Source of the DNA: Clostridia bacterium
GTDB lineage: Bacteria; Bacillota; Clostridia; Acetivibrionales; STF1-152
NCBI GenBank assembly: GCA_028280575.1
Contig: JANQLN010000079.1
Location: 1 to 64,000 of the forward strand
DNA: 64,000 nucleotides
Direction: 5' to 3'
In this document: in pieces, positions 48,453 through 58,639 of the stretch
Layout of the letters: every line of letters begins with the position of its first letter
Numbering within the stretch: position 1 is the first letter of the stretch
Program-made: the position numbers and the translations under genes
Notes under the pieces: generated by a model
What the model saw: the letters and a program-made list of their open reading frames with translations, nothing else
Told to the model about the DNA's origin: nothing
Database searches by the model: none

Positions 48453-50900
48453 ATGCCGGATAAAAATATAAAAGTGAAAAATAGGGTTTTACCGCTTCTT
48501 CCGCTTAGGGGGATGACAGTTTTTCCTTATATGACAATGCCTTTTGACGTGGGCAGGGAAAAATCCGTAAAGGCACTTGAAGAAGCGATGATAAACAATC
48601 AGCTCATTCTTTTGGTTGCCCAAAAGGATGCAAAGGTAGATGAGCCTGATTTTAAGGATATATATACTGTTGGTACGGTTTCCAGGGTAAAGCAGCTGTT
48701 AAAGCTGCCGGGGGACACAATCAGAGTATTGGTTGAGGGGTTGTGCAGAGCTAAAATAAGCAAAGTTATACAAAGCGAACCGTTTTTTCTTGTAGAGGCA
48801 TTGGAACAGCCTGTTTTGAGACGAAAGGCGCAGGTTAAAAAGACCCGGCTTAAAGCTTTGTTAAGACAGGTATTATCTAAATTTGAAGAGTATGCAAAGC
48901 TTAGTGCAAGAATATCTGCCGATACGGTGCTGTCGGTAATGTCAATAGAGAATACGGATCAGATGATTGATATAATTACGGCAAATCTTGCACTTAAAAT
49001 TGAACAGAAGCAGGAGATCCTGGGCGAATTCGATTCTTTACAAAGGCTTGAGAAGCTTCTCAAAATAATGATAGAAGAAGTTGAAATTCTTGAGGTGGAG
49101 AAAAATATTAGCTTGAAAGTCAGAAAAAAGATTGATAAGATGCAAAAGGAGTACTACCTGAGAGAACAAATGAAAGCTATACAGAACGAACTGGGTGACA
49201 AGGACGGCATTGCCGGAGAAGTTGACGAATACAGAAAAAAATTAGATGAACTTAAGCTTCCCGAGGAAGCCCGAACCAAGGTGCTGAAGGAATTGGACAG
49301 GCTTGTGAAGATGCCTCCTGGGTCTGCGGAGGGTTCTGTCATAAGGACTTATGTTGACTGGGTCCTGGGTATTCCCTGGAATAAAAAAACAGAGGAAATA
49401 CTTGACCTGGAAAGGTCTGAAAAGGTGCTTGACGAAGATCATTACGGTCTTGAAAAAGTCAAGGAAAGAATTTTGGAATATCTCGCGGTGAGGAAGATGA
49501 CTAACAGCTTAAAAGGGCCTATATTGTGCCTGGTAGGGCCTCCCGGTGTTGGTAAAACTTCAATTGCTAAATCCATAGCCAGGGCCATTAACAGGAATTA
49601 TGTACGCATGTCTCTGGGGGGAGTCAGGGATGAAGCTGAAATAAGAGGGCACAGGAGGACATATGTAGGCTCTATGCCTGGGAGAATCATTTCTTCACTG
49701 AAACAGGCCGGTACCCAAAATCCTTTAATTTTACTGGATGAAATTGACAAGATGAGTAATGATTTTAGAGGAGACCCTGCGTCTGCAATGCTTGAAGTGC
49801 TTGACGGTGAGCAGAATTTTTCTTTCAGGGACCACTATCTTGAACTGCCCTTTGATTTGTCGGATGTACTTTTTTTAACTACGGCAAATAATGTAGAGAC
49901 TATACCCAGGCCTCTGCTGGACAGAATGGAGTTAATAAGCGTATCCGGGTATACGGAGGAGGAAAAACTTCAAATAGCGATAAGGCATTTAATACCTAAG
50001 CAGCTGAAAATTCATGGCCTGAAAAAAAGATTTGTGGGATTTTCCGAACAGGCTGTAAGAGATATTATTGTTTATTATACCAAAGAGGCAGGGGTTCGAA
50101 ATCTGGAGAGGGAAATTGCTACCGTATGCAGAAAAGCAGCCAAGCATTTGCTTTCTTCCGGTAATAAAAGCGTAAGGATTAATTCAAACAGGGTTAAAGA
50201 GTTTTCGGGAAAAAGAAAATTCAGGATTGACCCGGCAAACGAGAAGGATGAAGTAGGCATTGCTACCGGGCTGGCATGGACTCCCGTTGGCGGTGATACC
50301 CTCTCAATTGAAGTTAATCTCATGGATGGTTCGGGAAAGCTTGAACTTACAGGCCAGCTGGGAGATGTAATGAAAGAATCGGCAAAAACTGCCGTAAGCT
50401 TTATAAGGTCCAAGGTTGATGAGTTCGAAATAGACATGGAATTCCATAAAAAGTATGATATCCATATCCATGTACCTGAAGGCGCTATACCCAAGGATGG
50501 CCCTTCTGCAGGCATAACCCTTGCAACAGCAATGGTGTCGGCTCTTACGGAAATACCAGTAAGGAAGGACGTAGCCATGACAGGTGAGATAACCTTACGG
50601 GGAAGGGTACTTCCAATCGGAGGACTTAAAGAAAAAGCACTGGCGGCTCACAGGGCAGGGATATATAATTTGGTTATTCCAAAAGATAATGAAAAGGATA
50701 TAATCGACATACCTGAAAATGTAAGAAAGCGTCTGAATTTTACAAGTGTTGATAATATGGAAAATGTACTTTGTGCGGCACTTGTAATAAAAAAGATAAA
50801 TAATGAAATGGAGAAGGTATGTACGGCAATTAACAAAAGCCTTATTTTAAACAGCCAAAATATAAGAGAGATAGCTGAACCTACCCGTATCAAGCAGTAA
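48453..50900 (+). CDS. lon: ATP-dependent protease Lon (LonA)
   Basis: An 815-residue cytoplasmic quality-control protease. An N-terminal substrate-binding LON domain (about 10-200) and coiled coil precede the AAA+ module, with Walker A GPPGVGKT (362-369) and Walker [10 protein letters not shown]. The C-terminal protease domain has the dyad Ser685 (in [10 protein letters not shown]) and Lys728 (in GGLKEK). About 30 extra residues follow the usual end. The ATG at 48453 is chosen because AGGGG lies 9 bases upstream; an in-frame TTG at 48444 abuts that site. It is a single-gene unit with its own promoter and terminator. Confidence 0.97.
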   Translation: MPDKNIKVKNRVLPLLPLRGMTVFPYMTMPFDVGREKSVKALEEAMINNQLILLVAQKDAKVDEPDFKDIYTVGTVSRVKQLLKLPGDTIRVLVEGLCRAKISKVIQSEPFFLVEALEQPVLRRKAQVKKTRLKALLRQVLSKFEEYAKLSARISADTVLSVMSIENTDQMIDIITANLALKIEQKQEILGEFDSLQRLEKLLKIMIEEVEILEVEKNISLKVRKKIDKMQKEYYLREQMKAIQNELGDKDGIAGEVDEYRKKLDELKLPEEARTKVLKELDRLVKMPPGSAEGSVIRTYVDWVLGIPWNKKTEEILDLERSEKVLDEDHYGLEKVKERILEYLAVRKMTNSLKGPILCLVGPPGVGKTSIAKSIARAINRNYVRMSLGGVRDEAEIRGHRRTYVGSMPGRIISSLKQAGTQNPLILLDEIDKMSNDFRGDPASAMLEVLDGEQNFSFRDHYLELPFDLSDVLFLTTANNVETIPRPLLDRMELISVSGYTEEEKLQIAIRHLIPKQLKIHGLKKRFVGFSEQAVRDIIVYYTKEAGVRNLEREIATVCRKAAKHLLSSGNKSVRINSNRVKEFSGKRKFRIDPANEKDEVGIATGLAWTPVGGDTLSIEVNLMDGSGKLELTGQLGDVMKESAKTAVSFIRSKVDEFEIDMEFHKKYDIHIHVPEGAIPKDGPSAGITLATAMVSALTEIPVRKDVAMTGEITLRGRVLPIGGLKEKALAAHRAGIYNLVIPKDNEKDIIDIPENVRKRLNFTSVDNMENVLCAALVIKKINNEMEKVCTAINKSLILNSQNIREIAEPTRIKQ

Positions 50901-50918
50901 AGCCGTGATTAAAATATA

Positions 50919-50944
50919 AAAAGCAGGCAGCCGTCCTGCTTTTT
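50919..50944 (+). terminator. Terminator after lon
   Basis: AAAAGCAGG (50919-50927) pairs with CCTGCTTTT (50935-50943) around CAGCCGT. Confidence 0.8.
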
Positions 50945-51091
50945 CCATGGCCTGAGTTTTTTTATCAAACTGCCCAAAGCCGGAGCACCATAGCCATGTG
51001 AACGGTTGAAAATAGGACCTGTCCAGGCAAAAATAGGTCCACGGAACTATATATGAACTATATTAATTGTTAAATTTAGTACATTCAAGGC

Positions 51092-51120
51092 TTTACAAAT
51101 TTCCCATGTGAATATATAAT
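51092..51120 (+). promoter_or_regulatory. Promoter of the TPR-like membrane protein gene
   Basis: TTTACA (51092-51097), 17-base spacer, TATAAT (51115-51120). Confidence 0.6.
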
Positions 51121-51170
51121 TAATAAAAGAATTAACAAATGTGCTATTAAATTAATATTGGAGAGGTCAT

Positions 51171-51950
51171 ATGGGTTTTTATGTAGCTGCTGTAATTGTG
51201 TCGGTACTTGTTTCATCGGCTGGGTTGCTGGTTTTATTCCGTAAAAGGGGAATAGGCAGTTATAGAAGTGTACTGACTATATCCATTACATCATTGGTTA
51301 TTTGTATTGCAGTTCCTTTAATATTCAATGTCATATGGAATATAGAGGGTTTGTTTAACGACGGGATGAAGGTATTGATTGCGTTTTCCGTAACTATCTT
51401 TTCGTATCTGCTAATGCTTGTCATCGGTGTTCTGGTAGTTTCATCAATTTCATCAAGCAGGTTTTTCAATAATATTTTTAATAAAATTAAAAATTCTCAC
51501 GAAAATTATAAAAACAAAATTAAATTCAAAAAAAATAATACAAACAACATTACAGGGGGTAAAAAATCAAAAGAGGGGCCTGCCGGAGAAGATAAGGAAA
51601 TTAGCAGTGCTTTTAATGATGTGGCTGCCGGAAACAACGGAATTTATTTTTCTGAGACTTACGGGCCGGATATAAATGACCTGACTGTAGACCAATGCCT
51701 TGAAAAAGCATTTGAAATGAAACAATCCGACCTTTTGGAAGATGCAGTAAAATATTATATGTATGCGCTGGATAAGAACCCTGAGAATGATATAGTATTC
51801 TGGGTTATTGTTGATGTATGTACAATTTATAAAACTCTGGGCAAAGCTGATCTTGCAAAGGATATCCTTGAGAGCTACACTGAGGTTTACCGGGATGTAA
51901 TGGAAGATAATGTAAAATACCAGATTGAAAAAAACCTTTTGGTAATATAG
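51171..51950 (+). CDS. Membrane protein with C-terminal TPR-like helices
   Basis: I do not recognise a named family. A 259-residue protein with three predicted membrane helices (about 2-24, 37-58, 66-92), a Lys/Asn-rich linker (about 95-145), and a helical C-terminal part (about 170-255). The C-terminal part contains a TPR-like pair: LEDAVKYYMYALDKNPEND and TIYKTLGKADLAKDILESY. The soluble part is probably cytoplasmic. GGAGAGG lies before the ATG. Next comes the PRC-barrel gene after 80 bases; the two may form a unit with the VanW-like gene, which is inference from spacing. Confidence 0.78.
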   Translation: MGFYVAAVIVSVLVSSAGLLVLFRKRGIGSYRSVLTISITSLVICIAVPLIFNVIWNIEGLFNDGMKVLIAFSVTIFSYLLMLVIGVLVVSSISSSRFFNNIFNKIKNSHENYKNKIKFKKNNTNNITGGKKSKEGPAGEDKEISSAFNDVAAGNNGIYFSETYGPDINDLTVDQCLEKAFEMKQSDLLEDAVKYYMYALDKNPENDIVFWVIVDVCTIYKTLGKADLAKDILESYTEVYRDVMEDNVKYQIEKNLLVI

Positions 51951-52030
51951 GTAATGGGTTTCGGCTATAAGGCTTTAGTGCTTATGTAAAAAATTTATTT
52001 GAATAAAATTGTTAGAGGGTGTGTTATGCT

Positions 52031-52939
52031 ATGAAAAAAATTGAAAGTATCCTTGGATTGCCTGTAGTAGACATTTCAACCGGTGAGCAGACAGGAAAGG
52101 TAAAGGATGTATTGGTTAATTCGGAAAAAGGTTCATTGGATTTTGTTGTTATCGGTGTTGAAACTGAAAATCTTATAACCAAAGTTATTTCAGCTTTAGA
52201 CATAATTGGTATAGGAGAGTACGCTTTGACAATTCAGACTTCGAGCGTAATCAGGGAACTTAATAAGACCTCTGAAGCTATTAATCTTATGCAGTCAAAT
52301 ATTAAAGTCAAAAATACCAGGGTAATGACACGTAAGGGAAGCCTTATAGGTCTTACCGGTGATATTTATGTTGATGAGGACAACAAGTGTCAAATTACAG
52401 GCATAGAGTTTAAGACCGATGAGGGAATGCCGATTATTGGAATACTCCCTGCAGAATGTGTTATAACATATGGTAAAAACCTTATAATTGTGGATGATGA
52501 CTCCGAGCAGCAGCTGACTGATTCAATAGAAGGTATCGAAATTGCGGTTAAGCCGGATACGGTTATGGAAAAAGCATATGATCAGACCGGAATTTACGAA
52601 GAAACGGAAGCGGTTGAAAATACATCTGACGGCGAAGGCTTTCAGGATACTTATGGAGATGACCAGTCTGCGGCCACCCTGGAAGAAGACTACGGGCAAG
52701 AAAGTGATAAAGAGGATGAAAGCCTTGAAGAGGAGGGCGATAACAGCTCAACCAGCGCAGCAGACCTTTTTGAGCAAAGGCAAAGACAGTATCTTGTCGG
52801 AAGAAAAGCTTCAAAAACAATATCGGATAATTCCGGTGAAGTAATAGTAAGAGAAGGCATGATAATAAATAATGAAATAATAGATGAAGCAAAAAGCAAG
52901 GGTAAACTTGTTGAGCTGGTAATGAACAATAGAGCCTGA
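52031..52939 (+). CDS. PRC-barrel domain protein with acidic linker
   Basis: A 302-residue soluble protein. Two tandem PRC-barrel-like units are visible, the first at about 1-75 (ILGLPVVDISTGEQTGKVKD) and the second at about 88-165 (VMTRKGSLIGLTGDIYVDED). A Glu/Asp-rich stretch (about 180-245) follows, then a conserved-looking C-terminal segment (QYLVGRKASKTISDNSGEVI, then IDEAKSKGKLVELVMN). PRC barrels occur in RimM and in photosynthetic and sporulation-related proteins such as YlmC; the job here is unknown. The ATG at 52031 has GAGGGTG 9 bases upstream; the GTG at 52019 overlaps that site. It is followed almost directly by the VanW-like gene. Confidence 0.82.
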   Translation: MKKIESILGLPVVDISTGEQTGKVKDVLVNSEKGSLDFVVIGVETENLITKVISALDIIGIGEYALTIQTSSVIRELNKTSEAINLMQSNIKVKNTRVMTRKGSLIGLTGDIYVDEDNKCQITGIEFKTDEGMPIIGILPAECVITYGKNLIIVDDDSEQQLTDSIEGIEIAVKPDTVMEKAYDQTGIYEETEAVENTSDGEGFQDTYGDDQSAATLEEDYGQESDKEDESLEEEGDNSSTSAADLFEQRQRQYLVGRKASKTISDNSGEVIVREGMIINNEIIDEAKSKGKLVELVMNNRA

Positions 52940-52953
52940 ACGGGGTGATAGGA

Positions 52954-54273
52954 TTGTTGGTTATCCAAAAAAGGCTTATATTCCTGTTGATAATAGTACA
53001 GACATTCATAGCGGTTTCCGTCGGATGTCTGGCTACTTATTTTTATGGCAGAAAAATTGTTAGGACACAGGTAGTTGTAGCCGGAATAGATGTGACAGCG
53101 CTAAATAAGGAACAGATGGAAAATGAGTTGTCTTTTAAATATGGGAAAATTATAAGTGAGGAGTCGGTGAAGCTGTCTATTAAAGGCAGTGAATTTGCAA
53201 TTTCCGGCAATCAAATCAAGCTTGCAATTGATATTGATTCCATATGGAAAAAGAAAATAGACTTATTGGAAAAAAAAGCGTCTTTTTTTGATTTTTTTTC
53301 TGCAATGATAAAACCTAATAAAGCTGAATTGGAATTGGACATTGCTGCTAACGACGGGCTATTGCTGGATGCGCTTAAAGATATTGCGGCTGATGCCAAT
53401 AAAGGGTTTGTTAATGCCAGCTTAATAACAGAAAACGGCTCAATAATTAAAGAGCCTTCCATACCGGGATTTAGGCTGAACCTTGAAAAAACACTTCTGA
53501 CAGTTAAAGAGAATTTATCTTTGGAAAGCAATTCATTAATTATTATTAGCGAAAAAAACGGCCTGGACATTATTGAGCCTGAAAGGAAACTGGATTATTA
53601 TAAGGGTCTGGATGCCTTCATATCCCATTATAAAGTTAAAATCCAACAAAAAAAATATTTGAAGAATCTGGGAAAAATAGCTTTGCTGCTTGACGGCATG
53701 ATTCTTGACGGCAGCCGCTTTGATTATAAGGACTATTTAATTGGAAAAGGTATGGATTTGGAGAATACATATGATATACATAATATTATGGCCTCAGCAA
53801 TATATGGCGCAATATTGAAAACAGGTATAGACCCGGAGCAGGTTAGAAGAATACCTCATAATATTGCACTGGATCATTTGCCCGTGGGTTTGGATGTTAA
53901 TCTTAAAGAGGGTGGGTTTTCTTTTAACGGTACCGGGTATGAAAAGCTGATGCTGAATGTCATTGTTGATGATGATTACGTAAACGTAGGAATTATCGGA
54001 CCTTCATTTGCGGCAGAAAATGAGTACGGCCTTAATTCAACAATAATACAGGTATATGAACCCGGTATTATATATGTTGAAGACAGCAGTATTGAAAGCA
54101 GTACCGAATTAATTGTAAATGAAGGGAAAAAAGGCTTGAGGGTTAATTTGCACAGATCGAAAAATACCGATGGCGGTGAGGCGGAAAATGAACTTTTGTA
54201 TACTGATGTTTATGAGCCTGTAAGCAAAATAGTAAAAATCAGCAATGTAAGTACGGACTACATTGTAAAGTGA
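52954..54273 (+). CDS. Membrane-anchored VanW-like/PG_binding_4 protein, degenerate
   Basis: A protein of about 439 residues with an N-terminal membrane anchor (about 5-28). The next region begins VVVAGIDVTALNKEQMENEL, typical of the PG_binding_4 (YoaR-like) domain of VanW family proteins. The C-terminal half matches VanW in outline (NIMASAIYGAILKTGIDPEQ, HLPVGLDVN, YVNVGIIG), but the glycine- and cysteine-rich GGGICQVSST-type motif is missing. It therefore looks like a diverged member; VanW function itself is unknown. The start is uncertain: GGGGTG lies 6 bases before a TTG at 52954, with a TTG at 52957 and a GTG at 52945 as alternatives. Its 3' end overlaps convergent mecA by 16 bases. Confidence 0.78.
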   Translation: MLVIQKRLIFLLIIVQTFIAVSVGCLATYFYGRKIVRTQVVVAGIDVTALNKEQMENELSFKYGKIISEESVKLSIKGSEFAISGNQIKLAIDIDSIWKKKIDLLEKKASFFDFFSAMIKPNKAELELDIAANDGLLLDALKDIAADANKGFVNASLITENGSIIKEPSIPGFRLNLEKTLLTVKENLSLESNSLIIISEKNGLDIIEPERKLDYYKGLDAFISHYKVKIQQKKYLKNLGKIALLLDGMILDGSRFDYKDYLIGKGMDLENTYDIHNIMASAIYGAILKTGIDPEQVRRIPHNIALDHLPVGLDVNLKEGGFSFNGTGYEKLMLNVIVDDDYVNVGIIGPSFAAENEYGLNSTIIQVYEPGIIYVEDSSIESSTELIVNEGKKGLRVNLHRSKNTDGGEAENELLYTDVYEPVSKIVKISNVSTDYIVK

Positions 54274-54887
54274 GATACTATAATTTCAACTGCATTGCTG
54301 GCTATTAGAATCTCGCTGTGTTCATTTAGAAAGCCTTCCGTAAAAGCGATGTTGTATTCCCTGGTTCCAAATTCAATAAGGCTTAGTTCAAGAAGAGTGG
54401 TATCTGTGACCAGTAAACCTTCTTTTCTTATAATCAGGAAAAACTTGTCGCCGTATTTGTAGAGGGAGCTTTCACCTGAAAAAATCGGATGTATTGCTTT
54501 GCATAAGCTGCATACATCCTCAAAGCTTGAAAATGAACTTATCCAGACCGAGGGTGATTGAAAGGTTCTTTTTTTAATTTTAAGGTCTGATTTTCTAAAC
54601 CTGTTTTTTATATATTTTTGTATTGACTCAAAATCGCCGTCCTCATCAAGCCTGGTTATAGTTATAATAAACCCTTCTTCTTCGTCGGGGACAGGTTCAA
54701 TAAGAATCTGGGAGTCGGCAACATTAAACCCTAATTCAATTTCAGCCTGTTCCATCATATCCCAAAAAAGCTCTTGAGCGGCAGGAGAGTTGTAGTTCAG
54801 AGCCTCTATGTCAATATTCCTCTCTTCAAGATCATTAAGTGATATGGTAACCTTAATCATATCATCATTAATTTTTTCTATTTTCAT
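54258..54887 (-). CDS. mecA: MecA-type ClpC adaptor protein
   Basis: A 209-residue protein of the MecA/YpbH family. The N-terminal domain begins MKIEKINDDMIKVTIS and has the DLEERNID and ELFWDMMEQAE segments. A linker and a C-terminal domain with FSSFEDVCSLCKAI and SSLYKYGDKFFLIIR follow. MecA delivers substrates to ClpCP and assembles the ClpC hexamer; in Bacillus it controls competence and sporulation. The ATG at 54887 is preceded by AGGTGTGAGG; the frame remains open upstream but family members start here. It is transcribed against the flow of its neighbours, and its 3' end overlaps that of the VanW-like gene. Confidence 0.9.
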   Translation of the reverse strand: MKIEKINDDMIKVTISLNDLEERNIDIEALNYNSPAAQELFWDMMEQAEIELGFNVADSQILIEPVPDEEEGFIITITRLDEDGDFESIQKYIKNRFRKSDLKIKKRTFQSPSVWISSFSSFEDVCSLCKAIHPIFSGESSLYKYGDKFFLIIRKEGLLVTDTTLLELSLIEFGTREYNIAFTEGFLNEHSEILIASNAVEIIVSHFTM

Positions 54888-55100
54888 TAACCTCACACCT
54901 ACTTTTTTTGTTTGTAAACTACAAAAACACATTGGTTTTATCAAATGTCCCACTTTTGTAAAATTAATCGACTGTTTTCATTAACTCTATTATACTTTGT
55001 TTAATGTAAAAAGAGAAGTGTTTAATTATTATTGTATAAAAAAAGTAATATTTTGAAAATGTAAATATTCTGTATAAAAAATTAAAATATATTTACTGTG

Positions 55101-55129
55101 TTGAAATAAATTGATTCGATAGTTATAAT
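55101..55129 (+). promoter_or_regulatory. Promoter of the DUF4321 gene
   Basis: TTGAAA (55101-55106), 17-base spacer, TATAAT (55124-55129). Likely start of the DUF4321-maf-mre transcription unit. Confidence 0.65.
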
Positions 55130-55167
55130 ATGATTATTAGGGTCTTTTTATAGAATGGAGTGTTGTT

Positions 55168-55440
55168 ATGAGAAGAGCAAAAAGCCCGTGGATACTTTTG
55201 CTTTTTGTTTTATGCGGATCAATTGCGGGGGGATTCTTAGGTGAGATTCTGACCCAGTATTCCTTTTTTAAATGGATGAACCTTGGCGGGCCCAATGGCT
55301 ATAGAGAGCTTTTGTCAATTGCATCGGATCCTTTAATAGATGCACATGTTATAAGATTTGGCATAAGCTTTACCCTGCGTGTTAACGGTGGAAGTATTTT
55401 AGGAATAATTTTGGCAATATTATTATATATGAAAAAGTAG
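55168..55440 (+). CDS. DUF4321 family small membrane protein
   Basis: A 90-residue protein with two membrane helices (about 8-30 and 68-88). The PWILLLFVLCGSIAGGFLGE start and C-terminal GSILGIILAILLY are typical of DUF4321, which commonly precedes maf and mreB in Clostridia. Function unknown; the location suggests envelope growth, which is inference. GGAGTG lies before the ATG. A 145-base gap separates it from maf. Confidence 0.88.
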   Translation: MRRAKSPWILLLFVLCGSIAGGFLGEILTQYSFFKWMNLGGPNGYRELLSIASDPLIDAHVIRFGISFTLRVNGGSILGIILAILLYMKK

Positions 55441-55585
55441 CAGCATCATATATGTATTTAAAAAACCTTAAAGTATATTTTTTCAAAATTTATCAATATG
55501 GTTTGAGAAAAAGAATATATAATGGGAATTTTTGATACACTTTTGTTTAAGAATCTATTTCTGAATATATTTGGGAGGGTAAATT

Positions 55586-56203
55586 TTGAAAAAGATTATT
55601 CTTGCTTCTGCTTCTCCGAGAAGATCGGAGCTTTTAAAACAGATGGGTATTGTTTTTGATGTTTTTGCTTCGGATGTTGATGAAATAATTGATATAACAA
55701 AAAGCCCTGATGACATGGTAAAAATACTTTCTTGCAGCAAAGCGTATGATGTGGCAGGGAGAATCAGTAGAAAAGCATTGGTTATTGGAGCAGATACAGT
55801 CGTAGTTAAAGATGAAATTCTAGGGAAGCCTGAAAACTATGAGGATGCTGTCCGGATGCTTTTAAAGCTGCAGGGCCGGTGGCATTTTGTGTATACAGGA
55901 ATAACTGTTATTGATACTTATGGTGATTTGTTCCATGTTTCAGATTTTGAAAAGACCAGAGTTAAAATGAGAAAGCTAACTCTTGGTGAAATAAAGGCAT
56001 ATGCTGCTACCAATGAACCATACGACAAGGCTGGGGCATATGGTATACAGGGATTGGGTGCCATGCTGGTTGAAAAAATTGACGGCTGTTATTTCAATGT
56101 AGTTGGATTACCTATAAAGAAACTGACCGGGCTGCTTGAAAAATTCAATTACAGCCTGGTTGAAATATTGAAATTTACAAAAGAAGAATGGGAGGACAAC
56201 TAA
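55586..56203 (+). CDS. maf: Maf family nucleotide pyrophosphatase
   Basis: A 205-residue protein that hydrolyses non-canonical or UTP/TTP-type nucleoside triphosphates and has been linked to septum inhibition in Bacillus. The motif [13 protein letters not shown] (4-16) and the conserved DTVV, GKPE, YTGI and GAYGIQG segments are present. Length is normal. GGAGGG lies 7 bases before the ATG. mreB begins two bases after its stop and is likely translated from the same message. Confidence 0.94.
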   Translation: MKKIILASASPRRSELLKQMGIVFDVFASDVDEIIDITKSPDDMVKILSCSKAYDVAGRISRKALVIGADTVVVKDEILGKPENYEDAVRMLLKLQGRWHFVYTGITVIDTYGDLFHVSDFEKTRVKMRKLTLGEIKAYAATNEPYDKAGAYGIQGLGAMLVEKIDGCYFNVVGLPIKKLTGLLEKFNYSLVEILKFTKEEWEDN

Positions 56204-56205
56204 AA

Positions 56206-57225
56206 ATGAGTTTACTTACAAGAGATATTGGAATTGATCTTGGTACGGCAAATACTTTATTATGTGTTAAGGGAAAGGGCATCATAGTTCGTGAACCTTC
56301 TGTTGTAGCCATCAACAAAAGAACGGGGAATATCCTGGCGGTGGGAGATGAGGCAAAAAATATGATAGGCAGGACACCGGGCGACATTGTAGCAATCAGG
56401 CCTTTAAAAGACGGAGTAATTGCAGATTTTGAAGTTACCCAGAATATGCTGAAATATTTTATAAAAAAGGCGGTTTCCAATAATGTGCTTTCCAGGCCCA
56501 GGGTTATAATATGTGTACCTTCAGGTATAACGGAGGTTGAAAAGAGGGCGTTTGAGGACGCTACACGTGAAGCGGGAGCTAAGGAAGCTTATCTGGTAGA
56601 GGAGCCGATGGCAGCAGCTATAGGTTCAAATCTGCCTGTTGAAGAGCCTTCGGGAAGCATGGTTGTAGACATCGGAGGCGGTACCAGTGAGGTTGCGGTT
56701 ATTTCCCTTGGAGGTATAGTTACAAGCAAGTCTTTACGTATTGCGGGGGATGATTTTGATCAGGCTATTGTGCATTACATAAAAAAGGAATATAATCTTA
56801 TGATAGGGGAGAGGACTGCTGAAGCGATAAAGGTGGGCATAGGAGCCGTTTATTCTGTTGAAGAAAATGACGGAAGCATGGAAGTAAGGGGCAGGGACTT
56901 GGTTACCGGGCTGCCTAAAAATATTGAAATATTTTCCGAAGAGATAACAAAAGCCCTGGAAGAGTCCATAAATGCCATTGTGGATTCAATTAAGTTTACT
57001 TTGGAAAAGACGCCTCCCGAGCTTGCATCGGATATTATGGACAGGGGGATCATGCTTACCGGCGGCGGAGCTCTGTTAAAAGGTTTGGACAGGCTTATAA
57101 ACCAGGAAACCGGCATTCCGGTTTTTATTGCGGAGAATCCGCTGGACTGTGTTGCAGCCGGAGCCGGAGAAGTCCTTGAAAAGATTGATTTATTGAGAAA
57201 GGTAAGAATGGCTCCAAAAAAATAA
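56206..57225 (+). CDS. mreB: Rod shape-determining protein MreB
   Basis: A 339-residue actin-like protein that forms membrane-bound filaments guiding the elongasome. Actin-fold motifs are visible: [12 protein letters not shown] (phosphate 1), [18 protein letters not shown] (phosphate 2), EEPMAAAIG and [13 protein letters not shown] (adenosine). The ATG at 56206 is chosen because GGGAGG lies 10 bases upstream; an ATG at 56188 lies before that site. It starts the mreBCD-mrdA run, with mreC 21 bases downstream. Confidence 0.96.
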   Translation: MSLLTRDIGIDLGTANTLLCVKGKGIIVREPSVVAINKRTGNILAVGDEAKNMIGRTPGDIVAIRPLKDGVIADFEVTQNMLKYFIKKAVSNNVLSRPRVIICVPSGITEVEKRAFEDATREAGAKEAYLVEEPMAAAIGSNLPVEEPSGSMVVDIGGGTSEVAVISLGGIVTSKSLRIAGDDFDQAIVHYIKKEYNLMIGERTAEAIKVGIGAVYSVEENDGSMEVRGRDLVTGLPKNIEIFSEEITKALEESINAIVDSIKFTLEKTPPELASDIMDRGIMLTGGGALLKGLDRLINQETGIPVFIAENPLDCVAAGAGEVLEKIDLLRKVRMAPKK

Positions 57226-57246
57226 AGTGGCGGGGGGTCTTCAGTA

Positions 57247-58098
57247 TTGTTTAATTTTTTTGAAAACAAGAGTTTGGTCCTCATTGTTGTAACGGTAATT
57301 TTAATACTGCTGATAGGTATTTCATCGGCTTTTAGTGAAACCATGGGACAGATTGGAAATATTTTAAGCGTACCAATCACCCCTGTACAAAAATTCTGTA
57401 CATTTACAGGGAAGAATATTGAAGCTTTTGTTTTATTTTTCAAGGACACTAAAGCCATAAAGGAAGAAAATGAAGCCCTTAAAGAATCTATAAAAAAGCT
57501 TCAGAGCGAGAACAGGGAACTTACAAAACTAAAGGAAAAAAATATGGAATTAAAAAAAGCTCTTAGACTTAAAGGGCGTTTTGATGCTTATGATTTGGTA
57601 GGTGCAAACATAACTGCCATGGACCCGGGAAACTGGTTTAATATTTTCACCCTTGACGTAGGCAGCAGGGACGGTATTAAAGCGGACAGCCCTGTCATAA
57701 CAAGTTCAAGGGGTCTGGTAGGCAGAATATGCAGTGTACATTTCTCCCAGTCAAAGGTACTTTCAATACTGGATGAAGACAGTGTGGTATGGGGTTGGTC
57801 TGAAAAGGGCTGGTCTTTAAGGATAAGAGGTGATCTGGAATATAAGGACAGGGGATTTTGTATAGCCGATATGATTCCCATTGAAATGGACATAGCCGAA
57901 GGAGACCTTATAGAAACCTCCGGATATGGAGGTATATATCCAAAAGGAATTTCGATAGGCAAAGTCATAGAGGTTAAAAACCAGGATAGTGACCTGTATA
58001 GATTTGCTGTAATAGAACCTTCTGTGGATTTGGAAAACTTAGAAGAAGTATTTATTTTAAGGAAAAAGTCTATTGAGGCAGGTAGTGAAGAGAAATGA
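57247..58098 (+). CDS. mreC: Rod shape-determining protein MreC
   Basis: A 283-residue bitopic protein: a short cytoplasmic tail, membrane helix (about 9-28), coiled coil (about 66-105, KEENEALKESIKKLQSENRE), then the beta-barrel MreC domain (ITAMDPGNWFNIFTLDVG; GYGGIYPKGISIGKV). It links MreB to PBP2 and activates wall synthesis. The start is TTG at 57247, with GGGGGG 8 bases upstream. The last four bases overlap the mreD start (ATGA), pointing to coupled translation. Confidence 0.94.
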   Translation: MFNFFENKSLVLIVVTVILILLIGISSAFSETMGQIGNILSVPITPVQKFCTFTGKNIEAFVLFFKDTKAIKEENEALKESIKKLQSENRELTKLKEKNMELKKALRLKGRFDAYDLVGANITAMDPGNWFNIFTLDVGSRDGIKADSPVITSSRGLVGRICSVHFSQSKVLSILDEDSVVWGWSEKGWSLRIRGDLEYKDRGFCIADMIPIEMDIAEGDLIETSGYGGIYPKGISIGKVIEVKNQDSDLYRFAVIEPSVDLENLEEVFILRKKSIEAGSEEK

Positions 58099-58604
58099 AA
58101 TTAAAAATTGCCGCTTACGCTTTTACAATTTTTATAATTCTTATTCTGCAGACAACCATGCTAGAATATGTCAAGATTCTAAATGTCAAGCCAAATCTTT
58201 TACTTGTATTTATAATTTGTGTTTCAATATCCAGGGGAAATGTGGAAGGGGCAGTAACCGGATTTTTTACCGGATTGGCACAGGATATGCTTTCGGGAAG
58301 GATTATAGGATTTTATTCCCTTTTGGGCTTATATGCCGGTATTTCGCTTGGTTCGGTACATAAAAGACTGTACAGGGATAATTTTATTGTAATTGTCTTC
58401 TTCACGCTGGTCCTGTCAATAGCATATGAATGGATGGTTTACTTCCTTGCTTCATTTGGAGAAAGTGCAGGCAATATAAGGTTTTTCTATCCCATGGTAC
58501 ACAGGATATTGCCCGAAGCGCTCTATAATGCTTTTACATCTGTATTTATGTACGGTTATGTGTTAAAATTGAATAAAAAGCTTGATGCATTGGAAGATAA
58601 GTAA
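58095..58604 (+). CDS. mreD: Rod shape-determining protein MreD
   Basis: A 169-residue integral membrane protein with about five helices. It shows the family pattern FIILILQTTMLEYVKILNVKP early and the RGNVEGAVTGFFTGLAQDML segment in the middle. It is part of the elongasome membrane complex with MreC, RodA and PBP2. Its ATG overlaps the mreC stop. mrdA follows. Confidence 0.92.
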   Translation: MKLKIAAYAFTIFIILILQTTMLEYVKILNVKPNLLLVFIICVSISRGNVEGAVTGFFTGLAQDMLSGRIIGFYSLLGLYAGISLGSVHKRLYRDNFIVIVFFTLVLSIAYEWMVYFLASFGESAGNIRFFYPMVHRILPEALYNAFTSVFMYGYVLKLNKKLDALEDK

Positions 58605-58639
58605 GCATATGGCGATAAATGCTCCTACAGGTGGTTTTA

